Assembly (NCBI GenBank): GCA_017621055.1
Contig: JAGATX010000002.1
Location: 62,001 to 126,000, forward strand
Reading direction: 5' to 3'
DNA from: Muribaculaceae bacterium
Lineage (GTDB): Bacteria; Bacteroidota; Bacteroidia; Bacteroidales; Muribaculaceae
DNA length: 64,000 nt
This document shows positions 35,434-43,885 of this stretch, one piece after another. Made by a program: the position numbers and the translations under genes. Every line of letters begins with the position of its first letter. Position 1 is the first letter of the stretch. The notes beneath the pieces are model-generated. The model was not told the DNA's origin. It did not search any database and saw only the letters and a program-made list of their open reading frames with translations.

Positions 35434-35441
35434 AGAAAGAG

Positions 35442-35481
35442 CCGAAAGCCCCCGTGCGCATTATTGCGCGGGAGCTTTCGG
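35442..35481 (-). other. Hairpin between malQ and tamB
   Basis: CCGAAAGC (35442-35449) pairs with GCTTTCGG (35474-35481), with CCCGTGCGC/GCGCGGG pairing inside. On the minus strand it follows the malQ stop and ends 9 bases before the tamB ATG. The sequence after it (CTCTTTCT) is only moderately T-rich, so it may be a leaky terminator or a structure limiting tamB translation. Confidence 0.65.
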
Positions 35482-35493
35482 TATAAAGGGTGC

Positions 35494-38169
35494 TCAGCGA
35501 CCCGAGCCTTTGATTTTATCGCGGATGTAGGCTGTGAACTCGGTGTGTGCGGCGAGGTCACCTATGGTGAGATGCATGCGGTACCGCCAGTAGTGGCGCG
35601 AGTTGGTGGGAACGTTTATGCGCTCGTCGGCGGGGTTCTCGCGGCGCAGGCTGCCGTCGATGCTCAGCCAGTCCTGCAGGGGCAGCACGCACAGCATTGA
35701 CGGTGACTTGAGGTGCATGTCGATAATCTTGTCGCACACCCATGGTTCGGCATAGTAGGGAGCCACGCCGTTCTCGTGGAGAACGACATTGAAGAACTGC
35801 TGCGTTTTGTCGCGATCCTCTTCCCACCAGCCGCGTATGCCGCTCATATCGTGGGTCGAGGTTGTGCACACGCTGTAATAGGGGTAGTTCCAGGTGTTGC
35901 CGAAGGCGCTGTCGGGGTCTTTTGGCATGCGCTGGATCTCCAGCGAGAGGATTTCGAGCTGTTCCATCACGGCGGGGACGCAGGCCGGAATCATGCCGAG
36001 GTCCTCGGCACACACCAGCATGTCGGTGGAGTCTATCAGCGGGGGCAGTTTCCACATTGCCTTGCCGTACCAGAAATCGTTGTGACGGCGATAGTAGAAA
36101 TCGTTGTAGAGGCGGTCGAAACACCAGCGTTCGTAGTCGTTGAGCGAGCGGTAGGTGTATGTGTGCTGTGCCGAGATTCTGGGGTGGTATTTGCCTTTCT
36201 GTTCGGGGTCTTCGATGAAGAGCACCTGGTCGACAAGGCCCATCAGGCCGTTGCACAGGCGGGTATTGCGCTCGTCTTTGGGCAGGGCGGCGAAGTGGTC
36301 GGTGATTTTGCGCTGTGTGCTGAATTCGTCGCGCAGGCGGTAGCGGCCGTTGCCGAGCGACACCATATAGTCGGCGATGGCTTCGGTGGTGTACGGCCCG
36401 AAGAAATCGCGCACGAACCAATCCATGATATAAGGAGTGGTGTGGAGGTTGACGTCGATCCAGAAGTCGTAGTTGTAGCGCATCTCATCGTCGGTGTAGG
36501 GGAGTGCCGGGTTGAAGGTGCCGAGGAGGCCGTGCACGGCATCCATGGGTATCTGCCATATTCGGAAGAAGCCGAGCACATGGTCGATGCGGTATGCGTC
36601 GAAGTATTCCGACATTTTGCGGAAGCGGGCTTTCCACCAGGCGAACCCGTCGCGGTTCATCACCTCCCAGTTGTAGGTGGGAAGTCCCCAGTTCTGTCCC
36701 ATTACCGAGAAGTCGTCGGGCGGAGCGCCGGCCTGGCAGTCCATGTAGAAGAGTTTGGGATTTACCCATGCGTCGACACTGTCGCGTGATATTCCGATGG
36801 GGATGTCGCCCTTTAGGGCCACGCCTCTGGAGTTTGCATATTCATGGGCCTGCCGCATCTGCTTGTCCAGATGATACTGCAGGAAGCAGTTGTAGTTTAT
36901 CTCGTCGGCGTTCTCGGCCACTACTTTTGCAAGGACCTCGGGGGTGTATTCGGCATATTCGCCCCATTCGGCGAATACGGCAGTGCCGAAGCGGTCGCGC
37001 AGCGTGCAGAAGGCGGCGTAAGACAGCAGCCAGCTCTTGTTTTTAGCCACGAAGCTCTTGTAAGCCTTCGTAGCCATGGTCTTTTTGCCGTCCTGAGCGA
37101 AAATCTCGCGGAAGAACTCTATTTTTGCTTTGTTCACGCGCTCGTAGTCTATCTCGGGGAGTGCGTTGAGCTCCTTGCCCAGGTCTTCGAAGTATTTGCG
37201 GCGGTCTGCATCGGCAAGGGTGCCCACCAGCGACGGACGCAGATACATGGGATGCAGGGCAAACGTGGAATTTGCGTTGTAAGGGTAGGAATCGGTCCAG
37301 GTGTGCGTCATCGTGGTGTCGTTGACGGGCAGGAGCTGGAGCATTGTCTGGCCGGTGGATGCCGCCCAGTCTACCATCTCGGCGATATCGGCAAAGTCAC
37401 CTACGCCGAAGTCGCTGTCGGTGCGCAGCGAGAATACGGGAATTGCCGTTCCGGCGCCGCGCCACAGCGGCTGTTTGTTGATGAAGCGCATGCCTGCCAC
37501 TATCGTTGCGGCGCCGGTTTCGGGGGTGACGCCTATGTGACGGTTTTCGCCACCTTCCCACGATACCACATCGCCGGTCTTGGCGTCGAGGATCACGAAC
37601 TTATACTGTGTGGCGGAACCTATGCCCTTTGCGGGGAAGGCTATTTTCCATACGGGGAATTCGCTGTCGTCCATGCGGAGGGCGCGGCGGGTGTCCCAGT
37701 TGCCGAGAACGTCGCCTTCACCACTGACTGCCAGCACATTGCCGGGATAAACCATGGGAGCCGACACGCTCAGCATGATTTCGCCCTCGATGGGGTGCGA
37801 CGCCGTATTGGCGTTGGGCCGACGGCATATGCACTCGGTGAACACGGTGGAATAGAAGGGCTTGTCCATGGGTTGGTCCTGCCAGCGGTCGTAGATGCGA
37901 CAGAATTTCACGCCGGGTCCGCCGGCGAACACATGGTCGTGGCCCCACTCGTTCTTGACCTCGCCGTTTTCGTTCACAACTATGTATCGGTAACTGAAAT
38001 CGTTGGCGCTGTCGGCAAGTTCCATTTCGCCGACCCACATGCTGCCGGTGGCCGGACGCAGCGGGAGCGCTTTTTTAATATCGCCGCCGCCCAGCTGAGG
38101 CAGCGCGCCGGTGACGAACATATTCTCGCCCCAGTTCGTGCGGTAGTCTATATGAAATATGAGCTTCAT
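35494..38169 (-). CDS. malQ: 4-alpha-glucanotransferase with two N-terminal starch-binding domains
   Basis: 891 residues. Two CBM20-like domains come first (about 1-105, FHIDYRTNWGENMFVTGALPQLG; about 125-230, VSAPMVYPGNVLAVSGEGDVLGNW), then a GH77 catalytic domain. The nucleophile Asp lies in FDAYRIDHVLGFFRIW, the acid/base Glu in LVCAEDLGMIP, and the third Asp in TSTHDMSGIRGWW. Other family blocks: CQAGAPPDDFSVMGQNWGLP. It transfers alpha-1,4-glucan segments between maltodextrins and releases glucose. The two-CBM20 form is like plant DPE2, and the lack of a signal peptide puts it in the cytoplasm. It has its own candidate promoter upstream. Confidence 0.95.
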   Translation of the reverse strand: MKLIFHIDYRTNWGENMFVTGALPQLGGGDIKKALPLRPATGSMWVGEMELADSANDFSYRYIVVNENGEVKNEWGHDHVFAGGPGVKFCRIYDRWQDQPMDKPFYSTVFTECICRRPNANTASHPIEGEIMLSVSAPMVYPGNVLAVSGEGDVLGNWDTRRALRMDDSEFPVWKIAFPAKGIGSATQYKFVILDAKTGDVVSWEGGENRHIGVTPETGAATIVAGMRFINKQPLWRGAGTAIPVFSLRTDSDFGVGDFADIAEMVDWAASTGQTMLQLLPVNDTTMTHTWTDSYPYNANSTFALHPMYLRPSLVGTLADADRRKYFEDLGKELNALPEIDYERVNKAKIEFFREIFAQDGKKTMATKAYKSFVAKNKSWLLSYAAFCTLRDRFGTAVFAEWGEYAEYTPEVLAKVVAENADEINYNCFLQYHLDKQMRQAHEYANSRGVALKGDIPIGISRDSVDAWVNPKLFYMDCQAGAPPDDFSVMGQNWGLPTYNWEVMNRDGFAWWKARFRKMSEYFDAYRIDHVLGFFRIWQIPMDAVHGLLGTFNPALPYTDDEMRYNYDFWIDVNLHTTPYIMDWFVRDFFGPYTTEAIADYMVSLGNGRYRLRDEFSTQRKITDHFAALPKDERNTRLCNGLMGLVDQVLFIEDPEQKGKYHPRISAQHTYTYRSLNDYERWCFDRLYNDFYYRRHNDFWYGKAMWKLPPLIDSTDMLVCAEDLGMIPACVPAVMEQLEILSLEIQRMPKDPDSAFGNTWNYPYYSVCTTSTHDMSGIRGWWEEDRDKTQQFFNVVLHENGVAPYYAEPWVCDKIIDMHLKSPSMLCVLPLQDWLSIDGSLRRENPADERINVPTNSRHYWRYRMHLTIGDLAAHTEFTAYIRDKIKGSGR

Positions 38170-38249
38170 GCTATATTTGGTAATTGTATGATATATACGG
38201 TATTAATAAAGGCAGAAGGCTTAGGCGGACAAGCCCGGCCATCCAAGCA

Positions 38250-38258
38250 ACAAAAATA
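38250..38258 (-). promoter_or_regulatory. Candidate -7 box for malQ
   Basis: TATTTTTGT on the minus strand, one base from TAnnTTTGC, about 80 bases upstream of the ATG. No -33 element at the usual spacing. Confidence 0.4.
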
Positions 38259-38295
38259 GCGAAAAAAGCGGCGCGGAAGCGACGTTTTACAATCT

Positions 38296-39255
38296 TTAAC
38301 GTGCGGCAAGACGCAAAAGCCATAACAGCAGACTGTCCGGCAGGGCTGCCAGCCGTGCTGCCGCCTTGTTGCGGAGCCTCACGCGCGGCAACGCGAGCAT
38401 GTGCGGACTGAGCCTCCGGATTTGGGTGAGGCAGCGGGTGGCCACATCACGGCGCCCGGCGCCATAGGCCAGTCCGGCAATGTTGCACAAGGCACTGAAG
38501 TGGCGCGACTCGGCGGCCGCCGTCATGGCGGCGCCATAGCCGGTATCGGCCAGGGAGCGGTAGTGCGCCACCAGTTTTTCCGTTACCTTTAGGGCATCGA
38601 GGCGGCTGTCGCTCCATTTCTGCATGAAACTGGCGGGATTGGTGCGGTAGAAATACAGCGGCGCGGCGGTGAAGTCCACTTTCCGGCATTTTTCCAGCAG
38701 TAGCGGCACTATCTCGAGGTCTTCGTAGCGCATACCGCTCGTGAAGGTAAGATTGTCGAACAGCGAACGGCGGTAAAGCTTGCTCCACGGGCCTGTATGC
38801 CACGGCGGCTGCTGATAGAGGGTTGCCATCGCGGCAGTATGACCGTCGACAGTGGTCCATGCGGGGTTCACGGGCTTTTTATGGCGGTAAACCTTGCCCG
38901 GCTGCATGTTGGCGCACACCATGTCGGCGCCGGCGTCGCCCCGCTCCATCATCAGGGCGAGTGCTTCGGGGTAATATTCGTCGTCGGCGTCGATAAAGGC
39001 TATGTATGGTGCCGTTGCGGCCGCTATGCCGATGTTACGCGCCGCCGAGACTCCGCCGTTGGGGCGCCGCAGCAGTTTTATGCGGCTGTCGGCGGCAGCG
39101 GCGGCAGCGGCTATGTCAGCGCTGCCGTCGGTACTGCCGTCGTCGACGATAATCAGTTCCCAGTCGGCATAGGTCTGGTTGAGAATGGACGCTATGCTTC
39201 GGCCGAGGAAGGCCTCGGCGTTGTAGGCGGGGAGTATGACCGATACCGCCGGCAT
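38296..39255 (-). CDS. Family 2 glycosyltransferase
   Basis: 319 residues. GT-A fold opening AVSVILPAYNAEAFLGRSIASILNQTYADWELIIVDDGSTDGSADIA, with RRPNGGVSAARNIGIAAATAPYIAFIDADDEYYPEAL; the DAD of FIDADD is the metal/nucleotide-binding motif. The acceptor is unknown, and the C-terminal third is Arg/Leu/Ala-rich (AARLAALPDSLLLWLLRLAAR) and might touch the membrane. It follows the GHL10 hydrolase gene by 4 bases and is the last gene of the run that begins at dedA. Confidence 0.92.
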   Translation of the reverse strand: MPAVSVILPAYNAEAFLGRSIASILNQTYADWELIIVDDGSTDGSADIAAAAAAADSRIKLLRRPNGGVSAARNIGIAAATAPYIAFIDADDEYYPEALALMMERGDAGADMVCANMQPGKVYRHKKPVNPAWTTVDGHTAAMATLYQQPPWHTGPWSKLYRRSLFDNLTFTSGMRYEDLEIVPLLLEKCRKVDFTAAPLYFYRTNPASFMQKWSDSRLDALKVTEKLVAHYRSLADTGYGAAMTAAAESRHFSALCNIAGLAYGAGRRDVATRCLTQIRRLSPHMLALPRVRLRNKAAARLAALPDSLLLWLLRLAAR

Positions 39256-39259
39256 AGTG

Positions 39260-40708
39260 TCATCGCACGACTACGGGGTTCGAGGCGTCGCTCTCGTTGT
39301 TCACGCGCGAGAGCGCCGTGATGACATAAGTTCCCGGCTGCGAGGCCGTGTAGTTAGTGGCCGGAGTAACGGCAACAATGGCGTCGCCGCGAGTGATGTC
39401 GATGTTTTCGGGGCTGTCGAAGCGATAGACCACAAAGCGGACGCTGCGGTCGGCACCTTCCGGGGTGGCTTCGGGCGTCCATGTTATGTTGCCCTCGGCA
39501 TCGACTGCCAGATTGGTTACGGCGGCCGGGCGGCGTGTGGAGATCCAGGGGTAGGAGGGCACAAGGGCTATGTGCGTCTGGTGTCTGGTGGCCAGCGAGT
39601 CGGCGACGCCCATGAAGTTTCGGGTAATCATGTATCCGGGCCACCAGCAGTTGCCCTGTACGTTTTCGGCGGCACGCGACAGGTCGATTTTTGTGCCGAG
39701 TTCGGCTTTCTGCATGCACTTTGCCACATCCTGGCCGATGTACAGATGACGGTTTGTGCCGGCATGGCGGTTCCACCATTCGAGGAGTACGGCGGTGGAG
39801 GCGGCGCGGTGGTTGAGTTCCCAATAGAGCTGGGGAAGTACGTAATCGGTCCATCCCTCCCGGTCCCACAGCAGGACGTCGGCAAAGAGGGCGTCGTAGT
39901 TCTGCAGGCCTGAGGTCTCGCTGCCGTCAGGGTCGGTGCTCTTGTTTCGGTGAATGCCGAAGGGACTCACGCCGAAGCGCACCCACGGTTTGGCGGCGCG
40001 TATTCGGTTGTGGAGGTCTTCGATGAGGAGGTCGACATTGTGTCGGCGCCAGTCTCCGCGGTCCATGCCGTTGCCGTAGCGGGCATATGATGCATTGTCG
40101 TCGAATTCCTTGCCGGCAACGGGATAGGGATAGAAATAATCGTCGAAGTGTATGCCGTCCACGTCATATCGTGCCACAATATCGTCGACGACACGGCCTA
40201 TGAATTCGCGGTTTTCGGGCAATCCCGGGTCGAAGTAGAGTTTGCCGTCGTAGGTGATGAACCGCTCGGGGTGTTGGTGGTAGATGTGGTTCTGCGGCAG
40301 GCGCTGGCGGCTGTTGGAGGTCACGCGGTAGGGGTTGAGCCATGCGTGCAGTTCCATGCCGCGGGCATGGGTCTGTTCTATCATGTATTGCAGCGGGTCC
40401 CACATGGGGTCGGGCGCGGCGCCGTTGTCGGTGAGGAAGCGGCTCCAGGGTTCGAGCTCGGAGGGGTAGAAGGCATCGGCCTGCGGACGCACCTGGAAAA
40501 TGATGGCGTTAACGCCGGCGGCCTGCAGGCTGTCGAGTTGGGTGGCAAGGTATTGGCGCAGCTGGGCGGGCGTCTTTTCCTTGTACTGGCCTTGATAGAT
40601 TGTGTGGAGCCATGCACCGCGGAATTCGCGTTTGGGCTCTGCAGCGGAGCCGCCGATTGCTGTCAGCATCATCAGCGCGCTCAGGATAATTGCATATGTG
40701 TTTCTCAT
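39260..40708 (-). CDS. Secreted glycoside hydrolase-like 10 (GHL10/YngK) family protein
   Basis: 482 residues. Signal peptide about 1-23. The GHL10 domain (about 28-360) has FRGAWLHTIYQGQ, AAGVNAIIFQVRPQADAFYPSELEPWS, GMELHAWLNPYRVT, FDPGLPENREFIGRVVDDIV and VDGIHFDDYFYPYP, where HFDDYFYP carries the conserved acidic residues. The last 90 residues form a fibronectin-like domain. Related proteins bind or cut cell-wall or glycan material, and the exact substrate is open. It sits between aroC and a glycosyltransferase gene on one message. Confidence 0.9.
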   Translation of the reverse strand: MRNTYAIILSALMMLTAIGGSAAEPKREFRGAWLHTIYQGQYKEKTPAQLRQYLATQLDSLQAAGVNAIIFQVRPQADAFYPSELEPWSRFLTDNGAAPDPMWDPLQYMIEQTHARGMELHAWLNPYRVTSNSRQRLPQNHIYHQHPERFITYDGKLYFDPGLPENREFIGRVVDDIVARYDVDGIHFDDYFYPYPVAGKEFDDNASYARYGNGMDRGDWRRHNVDLLIEDLHNRIRAAKPWVRFGVSPFGIHRNKSTDPDGSETSGLQNYDALFADVLLWDREGWTDYVLPQLYWELNHRAASTAVLLEWWNRHAGTNRHLYIGQDVAKCMQKAELGTKIDLSRAAENVQGNCWWPGYMITRNFMGVADSLATRHQTHIALVPSYPWISTRRPAAVTNLAVDAEGNITWTPEATPEGADRSVRFVVYRFDSPENIDITRGDAIVAVTPATNYTASQPGTYVITALSRVNNESDASNPVVVR

Positions 40709-40741
40709 CAGTGAAGGGAGGGGTTGTTAATAGGTTAAAGG

Positions 40742-41764
40742 TTATAGGTAAGAAATAAGGGGTTCGGGGTGGGGGGCGAGGAGGGCGTCGAGGATGGTGA
40801 TTGCGGCCATGGCTTCCACCACCGCGAGTGCGCGGGGCAGCACGCAGCTGTCGTGGCGTCCGCCCATGCATATTGTAGTCGGACGCCCGCGGCGGTCCAC
40901 TGTCGGCAGAGTTCGTCGCGGCAATGTAGCTATGGGCTTGAAAGCCACGCGCAGGGTTATCTCCTCGCCGTTGGAGATTCCGCCTTGAATGCCGCCGGAG
41001 TGGTTCGTTCGCGTGCGCACGCGGCCGTCGTCGGCGATGTAGAACTCATCGATTTGTAGGGAGCCGCGCGCCGAGGCGCTGTCGAAACCGTCGCCTATCT
41101 CCACGCCTTTCACGGCGGGTATGCTCATCATTGCGGCTGCCAGGGCGGCACTCAGTTTGTCGGCAACGGGGGACCCTATGCCGGCCGGCATTCCCTTTAT
41201 GGAAAGAGCCGCAATACCGCCGACGGTATCGCCTTCGGAGCGGGCGGCGGCTATAGCCTTTTCAATGGTGTCGGTGTCGGCTGCCGGTATGCCGCCGATT
41301 TCATCCACTTGGGCATTGATTGTTATACCCCGCTGGTGCAGCACTTGAGCGGCCATGGCGCCGGCGATGACGCGCCCGACGGTCTCGCGTGCCGAGGCAC
41401 GGCCGCCGCCGCGAGGGTCGGTAAAGCCGTAGCGGGCGTGCCAGGTATAGTCGGCGTGATTGGGGCGGAAGGCCTCGGCGGCAGGCGCGTAGTCCTCCGG
41501 CCGTGCATCGGTGTTGCGCACTATCACGGCCACCGGCGTTCCGAGTGTCCGTCCCTGATAGATGCCGGAAAGAATTTCGAATTCGTCGGTCTCCCGTCGC
41601 TGCGAGGTGCCGGGGCGGCCTGTTCGCCGGCGGTCGAGGGCACGGGCAATGGCCTCGGTGTCGAGCACCATGCCGGCGGGCATACCGTCGACCACGCATC
41701 CTATGGCTGCTCCGTGGCTCTCGCCGAAGGTCGTTACGCGGAAGTATGTGCCGAAGGTGTTCAT
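40742..41764 (-). CDS. aroC: Chorismate synthase
   Basis: 340 residues from the ATG at 41764. The frame is open about 300 bases further, but MNTFGTYFRVTTFGESHGAAIGCVVDGMPAG is the universal N-terminus. Other motifs: RRTGRPGTSQRRETDEFEILSGIYQGRTLGTPVAV, RYGFTDPRGGGRASARETVGRVIAGA, RTNHSGGIQGGISNGEEI. It removes phosphate from EPSP, using reduced FMN, to give chorismate, the branch point for aromatic amino acids, menaquinone and folate. Its ATG overlaps the ybaK stop by one base (TAATG). Confidence 0.96.
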   Translation of the reverse strand: MNTFGTYFRVTTFGESHGAAIGCVVDGMPAGMVLDTEAIARALDRRRTGRPGTSQRRETDEFEILSGIYQGRTLGTPVAVIVRNTDARPEDYAPAAEAFRPNHADYTWHARYGFTDPRGGGRASARETVGRVIAGAMAAQVLHQRGITINAQVDEIGGIPAADTDTIEKAIAAARSEGDTVGGIAALSIKGMPAGIGSPVADKLSAALAAAMMSIPAVKGVEIGDGFDSASARGSLQIDEFYIADDGRVRTRTNHSGGIQGGISNGEEITLRVAFKPIATLPRRTLPTVDRRGRPTTICMGGRHDSCVLPRALAVVEAMAAITILDALLAPHPEPLISYL

Positions 41765-42249
41765 TACATCGGTTTGGCAATGTCCGCCACGGTGGCGCCT
41801 GTGAAGGCCACAAGGTCGGCCGCTGCTATGCGCAGTTGCAGACCGCGCATTCCGGCGCTCACATAGATGGCGTCGAAATCCATGGCCGTGGTGTGGATGA
41901 AAGTGGGAAGTGCCTTTTTCATGCCTATCGGCGAGCATCCGCCGCGGATATATCCCGTTGTGGGGAGCAACTCCTTCATGGCGATGAGGTCGGCCTTTTT
42001 GTCGGCGAAAGCGGCTGCGGCTTTCTTGAGGTCCACCTCCATATTGCCGGGCACCACGCACACAAAGAGGCCATTGCGCTCGCCGCGCAGAACCAGGGTC
42101 TTGAACACGCGGTTAATGTCCTCGCCGAGTTCGTCGGCCACGTGCGAGGCCTCCAGATGGTCCTCGTCGACGGCATAAGGCACCAGAGCGTAGGCCACGT
42201 GAGCGCGGTCCAGCAGCCGGGCGGCGTTGGTCTTGTTTTCTTTGGCCAT
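41764..42249 (-). CDS. ybaK: YbaK-family aminoacyl-tRNA deacylase (probable Cys-tRNA(Pro) deacylase)
   Basis: 161 residues from MAKENKTNAARLLD. The longer open frame begins inside trxB and is rejected. The YbaK/EbsC fold is shown by FKTLVLRGERNGLFVCVVPGNMEVDLKKAA, MKELLPTTGYIRGGCSPIGMKKALP and the lysine in the VFKTL block. YbaK removes cysteine wrongly loaded on tRNA-Pro. Both ends overlap neighbours by one base (TGATG with trxB, TAATG with aroC), so trxB-ybaK-aroC are probably translationally coupled. Confidence 0.93.
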   Translation of the reverse strand: MAKENKTNAARLLDRAHVAYALVPYAVDEDHLEASHVADELGEDINRVFKTLVLRGERNGLFVCVVPGNMEVDLKKAAAAFADKKADLIAMKELLPTTGYIRGGCSPIGMKKALPTFIHTTAMDFDAIYVSAGMRGLQLRIAAADLVAFTGATVADIAKPM

Positions 42250-43193
42250 CAGGAGTGCATGACAAGGAAGCGCTCGGCGTCGAGGGCGGCGCGGCAACCC
42301 ATACCGGCGGCGCTGACGGCCTGACGGTAGACGGGGTCGGCCACATCACCGGCGGCGAATACACCTTCAACGTTCGTTACCGTCGAGTTCCCCTCGGTGA
42401 TGATATAGCCTTGCTCGTCGAGGCGGATAAAGGGTGCGAATACTTCGGTATTGGGCTTGTGGCCGATGGCGAGGAAGAAGCCGTCGATGGCAAGGTCGTA
42501 CTGGTTTTCGTTCTCTGTGCCGCGTTTAGTCACCAGATGTGCGCCTTCGAGGATGTCGGCGCCGTAGAGAGACATTGTTTCGGTGTTGTACAGCACCTCG
42601 ATTTTGGGATTTTCGGCAACCTTGGCCTGCATATATTTAGATGCCCGCAGAAAACCCTTGCGGACAATCATATAGACCTGCGAGGCGAGATTGGCCAGGT
42701 AAATTGCCTCTTCGCAGGCGGTGTCGCCGCCGCCGACAACGGCAACCTTGCGGTTGCGGAAGAAGAAGCCGTCGCATGTGGCGCATGCCGACACGCCCAT
42801 GCCGCGATAGCGCTCCTCGTCGGGCAGCCCCAGATATTTTGCGGAGGCGCCGGTGGCGATAATCACCGTCTCGGCGGTGATGAGTGTGGTGCCTCCGTTG
42901 ACTTTCACTTTGAAGGGACGTTCGCTGAAGTCCACATCGGTGACTTCGCCGCCAAGCATACGGACGTTGAACCGTTGTGCCTGCGCACGCATATCCTCCA
43001 TCATCTTAGGGCCTGCCACACCCTCGGGATAGCCGGGAAAATTCTCCACATCGGTGGTGGTTATCAACTGACCGCCGGGCTGCTGACCCTCGACCAGCAC
43101 CGGTTCGAGATTGGCGCGGCCTGCATATATGGCGGCTGTATAACCGGCAGGGCCGGCGCCTATTATCAGGCATTTGGTTGTTATTTCTGCCAT
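42249..43193 (-). CDS. trxB: Thioredoxin-disulfide reductase
   Basis: 314 residues. FAD-binding CLIIGAGPAGYTAAIYAGRANL at the start, active-site disulfide in SACATCDGFFF (CATC, about residues 137-140), NADPH-binding VAVVGGGDTACEEAIYLANLA, and the C-terminal GVFAAGDVADPVYRQAVSAAGMGC. It passes electrons from NADPH to thioredoxin. The thioredoxin itself is not in the window. It lies 40 bases after the LolA-like gene. Confidence 0.97.
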   Translation of the reverse strand: MAEITTKCLIIGAGPAGYTAAIYAGRANLEPVLVEGQQPGGQLITTTDVENFPGYPEGVAGPKMMEDMRAQAQRFNVRMLGGEVTDVDFSERPFKVKVNGGTTLITAETVIIATGASAKYLGLPDEERYRGMGVSACATCDGFFFRNRKVAVVGGGDTACEEAIYLANLASQVYMIVRKGFLRASKYMQAKVAENPKIEVLYNTETMSLYGADILEGAHLVTKRGTENENQYDLAIDGFFLAIGHKPNTEVFAPFIRLDEQGYIITEGNSTVTNVEGVFAAGDVADPVYRQAVSAAGMGCRAALDAERFLVMHS

Positions 43194-43233
43194 GGTTTTA
43201 TGTTTTTTTGTAAAAGGAGACGGGGCTCTTGTG

Positions 43234-43854
43234 TTAACGAAGATCTACGATAGCTACCGCGGGGTAGCGCTGCGGGTCGAAGCGGAAAGCCGACATGGGT
43301 TTGCCGCGCGTGGACGATATGGTGTTGACAGTTGCAGCTATGCTGCGCCCGTCATCGAAGACAAGGCTGACAGCCGCCGGCCAGTTGTCGGCACCTACCA
43401 TGATTACCACTTTTGCGAGGTCGGAGGGCGTTGTGGGTGTGAGCTCCACGCGGCGCCGTCCGTTGCTGTCGGCGAGGCGTCGGGCGGTGTAATGTCCGGC
43501 ATAGCTGCTGATGACGGCGAAGGGGTTGCATTGCATCAGTTCGTCGCGCGTGGGGTTGGTGATGTTCACCTCACCGCTGCTTTCGAGCATGGTCCACTGA
43601 TCCACCCCGTCGTACCACACCGATATCACCGGCGTGGTCATGGCGAATTTGGCACCGGCCATGATGATTGAGCCCTCGACGGGCCGGTCGGCGCCTGTTA
43701 CCGTGAACGTGGCCTCGACGGCTGGCGCCGACGCCATTTTGCGGGTCATGGCGCTCAGTATGTCGGCGGCGCTCTCCACGGCAATGGCCGGCAATGCTGC
43801 GGCCAGCACTACAAGAAGAGCTATCGGTCGGAAAATGCGAGTCTTCAGTTCCAT
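43234..43854 (-). CDS. LolA-like outer-membrane lipoprotein carrier
   Basis: 206 residues with signal peptide (RPIALLVVLAAALPAIAVES). The mature part begins AADILSAMTRKMASAPAVEATFTV and continues with beta strands (EGSIIMAGAKFAMTTPVISVWYDGVDQWTM, EVNITNPTRDELMQCNPFAVIS), the pattern of LolA/LolA-like DUF proteins in Bacteroidetes. The half-barrel fold carries lipoproteins through the periplasm. It follows ftsK by 31 bases, as often seen in Bacteroidales and in E. coli (ftsK-lolA), which supports the call. Confidence 0.88.
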   Translation of the reverse strand: MELKTRIFRPIALLVVLAAALPAIAVESAADILSAMTRKMASAPAVEATFTVTGADRPVEGSIIMAGAKFAMTTPVISVWYDGVDQWTMLESSGEVNITNPTRDELMQCNPFAVISSYAGHYTARRLADSNGRRRVELTPTTPSDLAKVVIMVGADNWPAAVSLVFDDGRSIAATVNTISSTRGKPMSAFRFDPQRYPAVAIVDLR

Positions 43855-43885
43855 ATCTATAAAACTTGATGCCGGCGGTTATGGT

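Noticed and set aside
41764..42061. Extended N-terminus for chorismate synthase
   Set aside because: The extra 99 residues are a frame shadow of ybaK; AroC proteins begin at the MNTFGTYF position.
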